A stretch of 64,000 nucleotides of DNA from Halonatronomonas betaini (GCF_015666175.1 NZ_JADPIE010000005.1:124001-188000), one strand, 5' to 3'; positions 8,289-18,469 are shown, counted from the first letter of the stretch. Notes: generated from the letters alone by a model not told the origin. Translations and numbers: made by a program.

Positions 8289-9551
8289 ATGAATAAAAAG
8301 GTTAAAATATATTTATCTTTTATTTATATATTTACTGCTATTCTAATAATTTCATTAGCTTTTAAAGAACAAGATATTCCAAATATATATAACTTATTGT
8401 TATTTGCAGTTTTATTTTTCATTTCCCATAATGCCAGCATATTTTTAATGTCTGGTCCAAAAATATTTACATCAATTAAACTTCCAATAATTTTGCCTGG
8501 AATAGCAATAATTGGGCCATTTTGGATAGGCTTATTATCTTTAGTTTTTTTAACTGAAATCAAAAATAATAAAAGATTCATTTGGTATAAATCTTTATTT
8601 AATAGATTCAATATATTTATTTCAATAATAATTTCTGGAGAAGTTTTTTTAATAACCGAAACATTCATCAATTCAGATTTTGTTTTTATAAGCTTTTTGT
8701 TTGCTGCTATAGCTTATTATTTAGTTAATAATATTTTAGTTTACATAGTATTAAAACTCTCTAAAGACACGAGTCCAGAGAGTATAATAAAATATTTTTC
8801 TTTATTAATTAAAAATGTATTTGTTTCATATGCTTTTGCAATTATATTATATACTGGTTACTTGAATTTTGGTAGTATATTTTTATTTCTTTCACTAATA
8901 TTAATTTACATAATTAAAGACTTCTTCTATTCTAAACTCCAGCAGATGAATACTGTTACCCAGGTAGTTGAAAGTTTCCTTAAAGTAATTGACTCTAAAG
9001 ATGATTATACAGAGGGACACTGCGAAAGGGTCTCTGAATATGCAGGTATCCTCTGTCGAAAAGCCGGTTTAAAACATGATCAGATAGAAAAAATAGTTAA
9101 TATGGCAAAAATCCATGATATCGGTAAGATAAGTGTCCCTGATGAAATCTTAAAAAGTTCAGGTAGTTTAACAGATAAAGAATATGCAGAAATGAAAAAA
9201 CATAGCCAGTATGGTTATGAGATTTTAGAGGATCTGGATATATTCAAAGAGGATTTAGATATCATTAAACATCATCACGAGAGATATGACGGTAATGGAT
9301 ATCCTGATGGTTTATCCGGTAAAGAAATCCCTGTTGGCTCAAGGATTCTTGCTATTTGCGATGCCTATGATGTTATGTCTACAGGTAGAGTTTATAAACC
9401 TGCCTTAACTAAAAAAGAAATTATAGCAGAATTCGAAAAATATTCAGGCAAACAATTTGATCCTGATTATGCTGAAATGATGATTGAATTAATAATAGAA
9501 GAGCAAATTGGAGGGATAATGACAGATGAAAAAGTTAAAAAAGCAAATTGA
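8289..9551 (+). CDS. membrane HD-GYP phosphodiesterase
   Basis: The 420-residue protein has an N-terminal membrane domain with about six helices (between residues 5 and 210) and a C-terminal HD-GYP domain (about 225-405), a family that degrades c-di-GMP or related dinucleotides. Metal and catalytic motifs are intact: HCERV (244), HDIGK (276-280), HHHERYDGNGYPDG (328-341) and the following DAYDVM (358-363). There is no GGDEF domain. The start follows AGCGAGG. The membrane domain is of sensor type but has no recognisable ligand pocket. The tiny secreted peptide just upstream is a candidate ligand (inference). The end of the gene contains the ribosome-binding site and start of the next gene, so the two are coupled. 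Confidence 0.88.
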   Translation: MNKKVKIYLSFIYIFTAILIISLAFKEQDIPNIYNLLLFAVLFFISHNASIFLMSGPKIFTSIKLPIILPGIAIIGPFWIGLLSLVFLTEIKNNKRFIWYKSLFNRFNIFISIIISGEVFLITETFINSDFVFISFLFAAIAYYLVNNILVYIVLKLSKDTSPESIIKYFSLLIKNVFVSYAFAIILYTGYLNFGSIFLFLSLILIYIIKDFFYSKLQQMNTVTQVVESFLKVIDSKDDYTEGHCERVSEYAGILCRKAGLKHDQIEKIVNMAKIHDIGKISVPDEILKSSGSLTDKEYAEMKKHSQYGYEILEDLDIFKEDLDIIKHHHERYDGNGYPDGLSGKEIPVGSRILAICDAYDVMSTGRVYKPALTKKEIIAEFEKYSGKQFDPDYAEMMIELIIEEQIGGIMTDEKVKKAN

Positions 9552-10137
9552 ATCTATCGATGGAGTTATTTCCTGCAGATTAACTGGCGAAGATAACCTT
9601 GATGAGGTCCATATTATATCAGATGATACAAGGATGCCCAAAAGAATAGTCAGGGATATAGAAACTATTGTGTTAGTTGAAACCGGCGAGGAGTTAAATC
9701 ATAAAAAAATCAGTATTGCTTCACTTAATAATTATAGTGACAGTAACAATGAAAGAGCGATAGAATTAATTAGTGTTTATCATGAAAATAATAGACCTAT
9801 CTGCAATTACAAATTCAAAATCGGCAATGAAATGAAAAATGAATCTATTGAAGGCTCAAATGTCGAAGGGATTGCCTGGTTATCAGCTAAAGGAATGATA
9901 GAGGTCATAGAAAAGTATGAATTAATTAATGGCAATATTCAGATGGAAAACGTCTGTCTGACAGGCAAAGATGGCAATGCCGTCTTGGTTGAACTTCAGA
10001 TCTTTTTAGGCAGAAATTTTCAGAGTGGCCAGAAATTATTAGGGGCTGTTTATATCAACAATAACCTTCCCCTTGCAGCGGCAAAAGCAGCACTTAAAGC
10101 CTTAAATAGACAGATTAATTATTCTGAACAATTGTAA
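9526..10137 (+). CDS. conserved protein of unknown function coupled to HD-GYP gene
   Basis: The 203-residue soluble protein starts inside the end of the HD-GYP gene, using GGAGGG at 9510-9515 ten bases before its ATG. It seems to have two parts. Residues 1-68 are a small alpha/beta unit with the pattern IxxIxGV...EVHII...RxPKRIVRDIE...NHKKISIA. Residues about 75-203 form a second domain ending in LGAVYINNNLPLAAAKAALKALNR. The first pattern recalls hypothetical proteins I have seen in other Firmicutes, but I know no function for it. No catalytic motif, membrane helix or signal peptide is visible. Overlap with the HD-GYP gene suggests a partner or effector in the same signalling path. Confidence 0.75.
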   Translation: MKKLKKQIESIDGVISCRLTGEDNLDEVHIISDDTRMPKRIVRDIETIVLVETGEELNHKKISIASLNNYSDSNNERAIELISVYHENNRPICNYKFKIGNEMKNESIEGSNVEGIAWLSAKGMIEVIEKYELINGNIQMENVCLTGKDGNAVLVELQIFLGRNFQSGQKLLGAVYINNNLPLAAAKAALKALNRQINYSEQL

Positions 10138-10141
10138 TCGG

Positions 10142-10966
10142 CTACCTTTCTAAAGCATCTCTTTTAATTAAAAAGATAACAAATATTAAATATAGCGCCA
10201 TCAGAAAATAGTTGCCACCCTCAGGAAACTGAAATACCTCCTCAGTAAAATAATATGTAAAATTAAATAAAATAACTGCCAGCAAACTTCTGCCTGTCCT
10301 ATTATAAATCCAGGTAAGCATAATTGCAAGAATTAAGATATTTAACTGATAAAACCAGAATTGCATAGAAATGATCGACATTGCAGAATGGCTTGTGCCT
10401 TCTATTAAATACAAAGGAAGACGCCAGATAATCATCGCCAGCCCAACTATAAGCCCTGATTTAACTGCTGACCATCCAGACTGGAGTTCATATAGGGCAA
10501 TACCTCTCCAGGCCAGCTCTTCATATATTGCAGGAATTAACAACAACAGAATAAAAACTGGACCAAAATTAAACAAGCTATCAAATGATATCTGGGACAG
10601 ATAGGATATCTCATTATTTAATACAAGGTTGCTAAACCCGGCTGTAATGAAATTAAATATAAATGGAAATATTATAATAAACACAGCCCATTTGATCGAA
10701 AATTTTCTGCTGGTAAATAACTCTTTTTGAATTCTATTTCTGCTCCTGGAGCTATAATTTACAAAAATAAATATTAAAGCAGCAGCTATTAGCAAAAACC
10801 TCCCTAACAAATAAGAGCCCATTACAAAATTACTCTCCACCATTGACTCCTGACTGAGAGCTCCTGGCAACCAACCCAACCAGCTTAAAACAATAGCCAG
10901 CCTGATAAAACCCATCCCCCGCTTTAGACCAATTGCATTTTGATTGAACTGGTTATTTCCATTCAC
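10142..10966 (-). CDS. CPBP-family membrane protein, probably without protease activity
   Basis: An integral membrane protein (about eight helices) of the CPBP/Abi (Rce1-like) family. The first motif is intact (EExxxR at 149-154). The histidine of the second motif, normally in WHLPL, is Arg182 (WRLPLYL), and the histidine of the third (normally ILFHxxxN) is Asn235 (ILFNFTYY). Loss of both metal ligands suggests a non-catalytic paralogue. A GTG at 10966 lies eight bases after TTGGAGG and is preferred to the ATG at 10987, which precedes that site. It is a single gene converging on the HD-GYP pair. Confidence 0.7.
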   Translation of the reverse strand: MNGNNQFNQNAIGLKRGMGFIRLAIVLSWLGWLPGALSQESMVESNFVMGSYLLGRFLLIAAALIFIFVNYSSRSRNRIQKELFTSRKFSIKWAVFIIIFPFIFNFITAGFSNLVLNNEISYLSQISFDSLFNFGPVFILLLLIPAIYEELAWRGIALYELQSGWSAVKSGLIVGLAMIIWRLPLYLIEGTSHSAMSIISMQFWFYQLNILILAIMLTWIYNRTGRSLLAVILFNFTYYFTEEVFQFPEGGNYFLMALYLIFVIFLIKRDALER

Positions 10967-11029
10967 AATTACAACCTCCAATTTCAATAGTTATTATATC
11001 TATAATTCACTATTAATTGAATTTATCCT

Positions 11030-11061
11030 GCAAAAAACCTCTGCTAAATCTGGCAGAGGTT
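11030..11061 (-). terminator. intrinsic terminator of ribU
   Basis: On the minus strand AACCTCTGCC and GGCAGAGGTT-like arms (AACCTCTGC at 11036-11044, GCAGAGGTT at 11053-11061) form the stem and are followed by TTTTTTGC. Confidence 0.75.
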
Positions 11062-11081
11062 ATATTAGTTAATATTGCAAT

Positions 11082-11657
11082 TTAATTTGATCTGTTACGG
11101 GCCAGACCGACACCTGGATTTTCATTACTGATAAATGAAACAAAGGGCTTATAAATTAATACTGTTAAAACTCCATTTAACCCACCTTTAAGCAGATTAA
11201 ATGGTATTATTGATGGAACAATCATGCCCCTCACCACATCTGACGGTATCCCCCAAAAATGGACAGTAAAAAATAAGTTAGCAGGTATCATGACAATAGT
11301 CATTGCAATCACTCCAAGTGCCAGGCCTAAAATACCTCCTGCATATGTTCTGTGATGCTTATATATCAGCCCGGCTACTATAGCCAGTGTTCCACTGGAA
11401 ATCACATGCATAATAAATCCAACCCAGCCACTGGCCGAGCTAACAGTTACAGCCTGCAGAAAGGCCACAACCACAGCAACAAAGAAACCTGATACCGGGC
11501 CATATAAAAAGGCGGCCATCAAAATTGGAACATCAGCCGGTTCATATTCTAAAAAAGGTGCCGATGGTATTATTGGAAAACGGATAATTGATAATAATAT
11601 TACCCCTAATGCTGCAAGAACAGCAAGTCTAACCATTTTTTGAGTCGATGAATTCAT
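11082..11657 (-). CDS. ribU: riboflavin ECF transporter S component
   Basis: RibU is the membrane substrate-binding subunit for riboflavin of an energy-coupling-factor importer; the shared ATPases and T subunit are encoded elsewhere. The 191-residue, six-helix protein has the characteristic FLEYEPADVPILMAAFLYGP segment (around residues 36-55). The decisive support is an FMN riboswitch immediately upstream on the same strand. The ATG at 11657 follows TAGGAGG. The last residues carry a basic tail after the final helix. Confidence 0.93.
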   Translation of the reverse strand: MNSSTQKMVRLAVLAALGVILLSIIRFPIIPSAPFLEYEPADVPILMAAFLYGPVSGFFVAVVVAFLQAVTVSSASGWVGFIMHVISSGTLAIVAGLIYKHHRTYAGGILGLALGVIAMTIVMIPANLFFTVHFWGIPSDVVRGMIVPSIIPFNLLKGGLNGVLTVLIYKPFVSFISNENPGVGLARNRSN

Positions 11658-11679
11658 ATTAAAATTTCCTCCTAAAAAT

Positions 11680-11706
11680 AAATAATCCCTGGATTATATC
11701 CCAGGG
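11680..11706 (-). terminator. riboswitch expression-platform terminator
   Basis: CCCTGG at 11687-11692 and CCAGGG at 11701-11706 form a hairpin; on the minus strand it is followed by an A/T tract rich in T. It lies between the FMN aptamer and the ribU ribosome-binding site, as expected for transcription attenuation when FMN is bound. Confidence 0.65.
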
Positions 11707-11709
11707 TTC

Positions 11710-11825
11710 AATAACCTTCTCCTATCCGGACTATACCGTCGGTTCTGGAATTACACCAGATCTGCTTTTTAAAAAAGCTCGTGGACTTTACCACCGGTCA
11801 GGAATTACACCCTGCCCTGAAGATT
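11710..11825 (-). promoter_or_regulatory. FMN riboswitch (RFN element)
   Basis: Read on the minus strand, the hallmark blocks of the RFN aptamer appear in order: ATCTTCAGGGCAGGG, GTAATTCCTGACCGG, TGGTAAAGTCCACGAGC, and at the 3' end TAGTCCGGATAGGAGAAGG. Spacing and order fit the consensus. It controls ribU directly downstream: FMN binding should favour the terminator that follows. Confidence 0.95.
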
Positions 11826-11845
11826 TATATTCAATTCTAATACCT

Positions 11846-11874
11846 ACTTTATCATTGCCGATCTATTTTGTCAA
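11846..11874 (-). promoter_or_regulatory. sigma-A promoter of the ribU leader
   Basis: On the minus strand a perfect TTGACA (11869-11874) and TAAAGT (11846-11851) are 17 bases apart. The start would fall near 11838, just ahead of the FMN aptamer. Confidence 0.65.
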
Positions 11875-11890
11875 GAAATTTGTAATCCAG

Positions 11891-11948
11891 TTTACATACA
11901 TACCCCTACAGGGGTATTATAATGTAATTAGACTACCCTCAAGGGGTA
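11891..11948 (+). promoter_or_regulatory. promoter with two CsoR/CstR-like operators
   Basis: A perfect palindrome ATACCCCT-AC-AGGGGTAT (11900-11917) directly precedes TATAAT (11918-11923), and a second imperfect copy TACCCT-CA-AGGGGTA lies at 11934-11946. G-tract palindromes of this kind are the operators of the CsoR family (copper sensor CsoR, persulfide sensor CstR). A TTTACA at 11891 is 21 bases from the -10, too far for a normal -35, so a MerR-type arrangement is also possible. No regulator gene of either family is in the window. Confidence 0.6.
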
Positions 11949-11970
11949 TCTACAAAAGGAGGAAAAATCA

Positions 11971-12453
11971 ATGCAAGCATTATACGTAATTATGGCTATA
12001 TTATTAATAATTTCATTCTTTTTTGACAGAGAAAAAACAATAAAATCTATTAACAGAGGCAAAAATAAGTTTATGAAAATCCTGCCAGGCTATTTAAAAT
12101 TACTGGTTATCATCTCACTGGTATTACTATTTTCTGAAGATTTAATAGTCGAATATTTAGGTAATCAAAATATTATTCTCGGTAGTATAATGGGCTTAAT
12201 CATCGGTTCAATAACAATGATGCCAGGCTTTATAGCCTATCCTCTGGCCGGAGTTCTATTATCAAGAGGAGTTAGCTTTATGGTTATTGCAGCATTTGTA
12301 ACCACTTTAAAAATGGTTGGTATTGTAACCTATCCAGTAGAAAAAGAATATATGGGGGCCAAAGCTACAATTTATAGAAATATTGCAAGTTTAATCATTG
12401 CAGCTATTATAACAATATCTATGGGCTTATTTTATGGAGAGGTGTTATTCTAA
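11971..12453 (+). CDS. permease half-protein, COG0701/DUF318-like (first of a pair)
   Basis: The 160-residue membrane protein (four to five helices) resembles one half of the COG0701 (YraQ/ArsP-like) permeases. The conserved segment GSITMMPGFIAYPLAGVLLS (about residues 79-98) matches the repeated pore motif of that family. Full-length members have two such repeats in one chain; here the second repeat is the next gene, two bases downstream. AGGAGG precedes the ATG. Its promoter carries CsoR/CstR-like operators, so I expect a role in handling a metal or a sulfur species, but the substrate is unknown. Confidence 0.65.
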   Translation: MQALYVIMAILLIISFFFDREKTIKSINRGKNKFMKILPGYLKLLVIISLVLLFSEDLIVEYLGNQNIILGSIMGLIIGSITMMPGFIAYPLAGVLLSRGVSFMVIAAFVTTLKMVGIVTYPVEKEYMGAKATIYRNIASLIIAAIITISMGLFYGEVLF

Positions 12454-12454
12454 A

Positions 12455-12988
12455 ATGAAAAAGAAAAAAACTAACAATACATCTAATTATATTATTTTTG
12501 GAGCTTTCATTGGATTTCTTATCATTTCAAGAATTATCAATTTCGAACTTGGCATTGAAATGGGAGAAAATTTCTGGATTTTCGCCAGAGATATGATTCT
12601 AATCCTGCCACCGGCATTTGTAATTATTGGTTTATTTGAAATCTGGGTAGATAGAGAAACCATTGAGAATAACTTTGGAGAATCTTCTGGAATTAAAAAG
12701 CATATCTATGCAATCCTGTTAGCAGCTACAACTGTCGGCGGAACATTTGTTGCCTTTCCTGTTGCTAATTCACTTTATCATAAAGGGGCAGATTATAGTT
12801 CAATATTCACCTATATAACATCAGCCTCATTAGTTATGATTCCAATGAGTATTATGGAAGCTTCAATACTTGGATTGCAATTCACATTAATAAGAATTGG
12901 CATATCTCTACCCCTTGTTGTTATCAGCTCAATAATATTAGCATCATTATTTCAGCAATACCATTATCACTTACCAAGCGATGTTTAG
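12455..12988 (+). CDS. permease half-protein, COG0701/DUF318-like (second of a pair)
   Basis: The 177-residue membrane protein with about five helices has the second-half motif TTVGGTFVAFPVANSLYHKG (around residues 88-107) of the COG0701 permease family. An in-frame ATG lies upstream at 12434, but GGAGAGGTG precedes the ATG at 12455 by ten bases, which makes that the better start. It begins one base after the stop of its partner, so the two are translated together and probably form a heterodimer. A histidine-containing tail (QQYHYHLPSD) ends the protein and might bind metal (speculative). Confidence 0.65.
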   Translation: MKKKKTNNTSNYIIFGAFIGFLIISRIINFELGIEMGENFWIFARDMILILPPAFVIIGLFEIWVDRETIENNFGESSGIKKHIYAILLAATTVGGTFVAFPVANSLYHKGADYSSIFTYITSASLVMIPMSIMEASILGLQFTLIRIGISLPLVVISSIILASLFQQYHYHLPSDV

Positions 12989-12989
12989 T

Positions 12990-13856
12990 TTAAACTCTGC
13001 TTCTTAAATATTCAAGTATATCTAAAGGCATAGTCCTGCCTTCAGGAATTCTTTCTTCAAAGTTTTCCCTGGAATAAAAACTATTAAGAGCTTTTTCAAA
13101 ATCCTGGTTAAATTCACCATCAACAGGTCCATCATATAAACCAAAGTCCACCAATAATTCCTGAACTTCAATCAATTGCTGGCCCTTTAGCTCGACATGA
13201 TCCACATCACTTTCTAGAAAATATAAGTAGAAAAGATCCAATAAGCCGGCCAGCTTTTCTATTGGTTCAGGATGATCATCAACCCTTAAATCAATATATT
13301 TGTCAGTTAATCCACCATAACCGCCATTCTCCTTATATACAAGCAGAGCTGCTGCCTGCTGGCCTCTTGAATCTCCTCCAGCCGCCTGACCTGCCTCTAA
13401 AGCTTTTAATAATCTATCAGCAAGGCGACCCTCCGTTTTTTCAAAGGTCTTTGCCATCTCTTCAACTGTTTCTTTATTAACTAGAATATTACCCTGAACT
13501 GCAAAATTTTCTCCAGTTAAACCTCCGGCCCAATCAAGACATTCATCACCAGTAAAATTTGCTGACCGGCCCTTAATATCAACTATACCTAATTGCCGGT
13601 GTCTGGAACCATCATCCTGTTCAGTTAAAATTTCAATGACCTCTGATGGTGAATGACCCTTTTCCAGTAATTCTATTCCATCCGGTCCATAGGCTGGATT
13701 AGCAAGAGCCTGTGTTGCAATCGCTCCAACCCCGGCTTTAATATATGGTACAATAGCACCTGCAGCTAAAAATTTAGACTGTACCGCAACTCCAAGTTCT
13801 TCTGTCTCTGGATCAAACCCAATAATTGAAAATGTAGAAGTCTTTTTAGTTTTCAT
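12990..13856 (-). CDS. DUF1028 Ntn-hydrolase-like protein with peptidoglycan-binding-like C terminus
   Basis: Residues about 5-225 are the DUF1028 domain, recognisable by FSIIGFDPETEELGVAVQSK, the GVGAIATQALANPAYG segment (about 42-57) and AGGDSRGQQAAALLV (about 155-170). The family has an Ntn-type fold; its reaction is unknown. The C-terminal 65 residues (VQELLVDFGLYDGPVDGEF...) resemble a peptidoglycan_binding_1 repeat. There is no signal peptide, so a cell-wall location is doubtful. AGAGGTGA precedes the ATG. It converges on the permease pair with only one base between the stops. Confidence 0.75.
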   Translation of the reverse strand: MKTKKTSTFSIIGFDPETEELGVAVQSKFLAAGAIVPYIKAGVGAIATQALANPAYGPDGIELLEKGHSPSEVIEILTEQDDGSRHRQLGIVDIKGRSANFTGDECLDWAGGLTGENFAVQGNILVNKETVEEMAKTFEKTEGRLADRLLKALEAGQAAGGDSRGQQAAALLVYKENGGYGGLTDKYIDLRVDDHPEPIEKLAGLLDLFYLYFLESDVDHVELKGQQLIEVQELLVDFGLYDGPVDGEFNQDFEKALNSFYSRENFEERIPEGRTMPLDILEYLRSRV

Positions 13857-14026
13857 TAGTCTTCACCTCTATTTAGGAATTTTAAATTATAACCTCTTTG
13901 CAGCTAAAGTCCAGTTTCGATCCACCTTTGATACGCTATCCCTCCTACATCAACTCTACACCAACACTACTATAATGGTATTAAAGTCGATTATCAGTAA
14001 TACTAATTTATGTTTTAAAAATGAAA
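13857..14026. other. intergenic region, no gene seen
   Basis: This stretch lies between the DUF1028 start and the atp terminator. It should contain the DUF1028 promoter, but no strong -35/-10 pair is visible, and I see no RNA gene or repeat. Confidence 0.4.
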
Positions 14027-14056
14027 GACTAACTGCAGCTTTAAATACAGTTAGTC
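14021..14056 (-). terminator. intrinsic terminator of the atp operon
   Basis: GACTAACTG (14027-14035) and CAGTTAGTC (14048-14056) form a nine-pair stem, and TTTCATTTTT follows on the minus strand, directly after atpC. Confidence 0.8.
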
Positions 14057-14066
14057 CCTTAATTTT

Positions 14067-14483
14067 TTAATCAAATCTATTTGATTTTGATTTAGCCGCA
14101 TTAATCCTGCTCACAGCCCTATCTAAAGCAGCCTCAGCACGGGCCTGGTCAAGTTTAGATTTTTCTTCTCTTAACCTTCTTTCAGCACGTTCTTTAGCCT
14201 TTTCTGCTCTTTGCAGATCGATTTCCTCAGGCAATTCTGCTGTTCTAACAATTAAATTAATTTTATCAGGTTTAACTTCTAAAAACCCATCACTGATAGG
14301 TATCGGAATTTCTTTATCATCTTTTTTTACCCTGACAACAGAATTTTCCAGAGCAGTCACAAGAGGTGTATGGCCTGGCATAATACCAATATTTCCATCA
14401 ATAGCTCTTGCTATTAGCATATCTATTTCATTACTATATACAACTCTTCTAGGAGTCGTTATATCCAATTGAACTTTAGCCAT
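14067..14483 (-). CDS. atpC: ATP synthase epsilon subunit
   Basis: The 138-residue epsilon subunit of the F1 central stalk couples rotation and can inhibit ATP hydrolysis. It has the N-terminal beta-sandwich ([16 protein letters not shown] near residues 30-45) and a C-terminal charged two-helix region (about 88-135). It is the last gene of the operon, two bases after atpD, and is followed by a strong terminator. Confidence 0.95.
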   Translation of the reverse strand: MAKVQLDITTPRRVVYSNEIDMLIARAIDGNIGIMPGHTPLVTALENSVVRVKKDDKEIPIPISDGFLEVKPDKINLIVRTAELPEEIDLQRAEKAKERAERRLREEKSKLDQARAEAALDRAVSRINAAKSKSNRFD

Positions 14484-14485
14484 AA

Positions 14486-15949
<1,464 letters not shown>

Positions 15950-15955
15950 TCAAAA

Positions 15956-16861
15956 TTATTTAAGCGCTTCTGCTCCACTTACTATTTCGTTAATCTCTTT
16001 TGTAATAGCTGACTGTCTTGCTCTATTATATGACAGAGTCAGATCATCTATCATCTCTGTAGCATTTTCAGTTGCAGAGTCCATAGCTGTCATTCTAGCT
16101 CCAAACTCACTAGCTTTTGATTCTAGTAATGCAGCAAAAATAATATTATTTAAATACTGAGGTAATAATTCATCTAAAACTTCCTGGGTTGATGGCTCAT
16201 ATAAATAATCAACCTGGCGATCTTTTTCAATTTTCTCTCCTTCATTGTTTTCCTCAGCAACTGTTTTCATTTCGCCCCGTTTTCCTGGAGGTATAACAGG
16301 CAATAAGGGGAGTTCATAAACAGTTTGATTTAATGGAGAATCAAAGTGGGTATATATTAACCTAACCTCGTTGATTTCCTCTTCCATGTAGGGATTTAAA
16401 ATATCATCAGTAATTGAGCGGGCAAACCAGAAATCTGGATAATCATCAATATTAACATATTTAGTTAGTATATCCTGATCACTTCTTAAAAAATGCTTAT
16501 ACCCCTTTTTCCCAATTGGAATTATAGGGCCTGGATTCTTCGAAAGTGAACGATCAGCCTGTTTTAGCACTCTTGAATTATAAGCACCACATAAACCTCT
16601 ATCTCCAGTTACAACAATATATAAGGCCAAATCTTTAGCAGAATCTGGAGCTTTCAAAAGAGGATGGTCTTCTGTTTCCTCAGTATTTTTAACAATATCT
16701 TCTAATATTTCACGGGTCCGATTAAAAAATGGTCTGGCTGATTCTGCTTTATCTTGAGCATTACGCAATTTAGCAGCTGCAACCATTTTCATCGCCCTGG
16801 TAATCTTCTTAGTGTTTTCAACACTACTTATGCGTCTTTTAATATCGCGCATCGATTCCAT
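15956..16861 (-). CDS. atpG: ATP synthase gamma subunit
   Basis: The 301-residue rotor shaft has the typical N-terminal helix (MRDIKRRISSVENTKKITRAM, in part) and C-terminal helix (ARQSAITKEINEIVSGAEAL), with the conserved TGDRGLCGAYN segment near residues 89-99. Residues about 195-215 (EENNEGEKIEKDRQ) form a charged insertion in the middle domain. AGAGGTGA precedes the start. It lies between atpA and atpD as usual. Confidence 0.97.
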   Translation of the reverse strand: MESMRDIKRRISSVENTKKITRAMKMVAAAKLRNAQDKAESARPFFNRTREILEDIVKNTEETEDHPLLKAPDSAKDLALYIVVTGDRGLCGAYNSRVLKQADRSLSKNPGPIIPIGKKGYKHFLRSDQDILTKYVNIDDYPDFWFARSITDDILNPYMEEEINEVRLIYTHFDSPLNQTVYELPLLPVIPPGKRGEMKTVAEENNEGEKIEKDRQVDYLYEPSTQEVLDELLPQYLNNIIFAALLESKASEFGARMTAMDSATENATEMIDDLTLSYNRARQSAITKEINEIVSGAEALK

Positions 16862-16893
16862 AACTTACTCACCTCTATTCTCTAACTCAATAA

Positions 16894-18468
16894 TTAACCT
16901 GCTAATTCATCATCTGACTCTTCAATCTCATCAACATCGCCTACAATGCTTTCTTCTTTAATTGAGAAAGTTTCAGCAAATTCAGCAATAACCTCTTTTA
17001 ACTTCTCCTCAATTTCATCTGTCATCTTACCTACCTCAACAATATCATCAAGAAGATCGTTATAACTTGAGCGGCAATAAGATAATAATTCTTTCTCGAA
17101 ACGACGGATATTACTTACTGGAATATCATCTAAATAACCATTGGTTACAGCATATATTATAACTACCTGTTCAGCAACAGGCATCGGTTGATTTTCATTC
17201 TGCTTAAGAACTTCTACAATTCTTTCACCCCGGGCCAGTCGTCTCTGTGTAGATTGATCAAGATCTGATCCGAACTGAGAGAAGGCCTCTAATTCACGAT
17301 ACTGTGATAAATCAAGTCTTAAAGTACCAGCAACTTGTTTCATAGCTTTTATCTGAGCATCTCCACCTACACGAGATACTGAAATACCAACATTGATAGC
17401 CGGGCGTACACCTGAGAAGAACAACTCACTCTCAAGATATATCTGACCATCAGTAATTGAGATTACATTAGTCGGTATAAATGCTGAAACATCACCTGCC
17501 TGAGTTTCAATTATCGGCAGAGCAGTTAAAGAACCTCCACCATAATCAGGATTCAATTTAGCAGCTCTTTCTAATAGACGTGAATGTAGATAAAAGACAT
17601 CTCCAGGATAAGCTTCGCGGCCTGGTGGTCTCCTTAATAATAGAGACATTGCTCGATAAGAATCAGCATGTTTGGATAAATCATCATAAACCACCAATAC
17701 ATCTTTACCTTGATCATACATAAAGTGTTCTCCCATAGCGCAGCCTGCATAAGGAGCTATGTAGCGCAGAGGTGCCGGTTCACTAGCAGTAGCAGATACA
17801 ATAATTGTATAATCCATTGCACCTTCCCTGGCAAGCCTTTCTCTAAGTCTGGCGACATTAGATGCTTTCTGCCCAATTGACACATAAACACAAATTACAT
17901 CGTTATCACGTTGATTTATAATTGTATCAACAGCAATAGCAGTCTTACCAGTCTGACGATCACCTATTATCAATTCGCGCTGGCCACGACCAATTGGAAT
18001 CATTGAATCAATAGCTTTCAAACCAGTCTGTAATGGAACTTTAACAGGTTCACGGGTGATAACTCCTGGCGCTTTAAATTCAGTTGGCCGAGTCTTTTCA
18101 GTATCTATTTTACCTTTGCCATCTATTGGCTGACCTAATGAATTAACAACCCGTCCGAGCATATTTTCACCAACTGGAACTTCAATAACTTTTCCAGTTC
18201 TCTTTACTTCATCGCCTTCCTGGATTTTTCTCTCGTCACCAAGAATAACAATACCTACATTATCCTCTTCAAGATTTAAAGCCATACCATAAACTTCATT
18301 CGGAAACTCAACAAGTTCCATAGACATACAATCTTCTAGACCATAAACATGTGCTATACCATCACCGACATCTAAAACTGTTCCAACCCCGGTAGTTTTT
18401 AAATCACTACCATAATTTTCAATTTCATTCTTTATAATTGAACTGATTTCTTCCGGTCTGAGTTTCAT
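16894..18468 (-). CDS. atpA: ATP synthase alpha subunit
   Basis: The 524-residue non-catalytic F1 subunit has the P-loop GDRQTGKTA (about 169-177), the family signature [14 protein letters not shown] (in part, about 363-376), and the regulatory region. A strongly acidic tail ([20 protein letters not shown], about 20 residues) extends beyond the usual end of about 503 residues, in keeping with salt adaptation. It starts one base after the atpH stop. Confidence 0.97.
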   Translation of the reverse strand: MKLRPEEISSIIKNEIENYGSDLKTTGVGTVLDVGDGIAHVYGLEDCMSMELVEFPNEVYGMALNLEEDNVGIVILGDERKIQEGDEVKRTGKVIEVPVGENMLGRVVNSLGQPIDGKGKIDTEKTRPTEFKAPGVITREPVKVPLQTGLKAIDSMIPIGRGQRELIIGDRQTGKTAIAVDTIINQRDNDVICVYVSIGQKASNVARLRERLAREGAMDYTIIVSATASEPAPLRYIAPYAGCAMGEHFMYDQGKDVLVVYDDLSKHADSYRAMSLLLRRPPGREAYPGDVFYLHSRLLERAAKLNPDYGGGSLTALPIIETQAGDVSAFIPTNVISITDGQIYLESELFFSGVRPAINVGISVSRVGGDAQIKAMKQVAGTLRLDLSQYRELEAFSQFGSDLDQSTQRRLARGERIVEVLKQNENQPMPVAEQVVIIYAVTNGYLDDIPVSNIRRFEKELLSYCRSSYNDLLDDIVEVGKMTDEIEEKLKEVIAEFAETFSIKEESIVGDVDEIEESDDELAG

Positions 18469-18469
18469 T

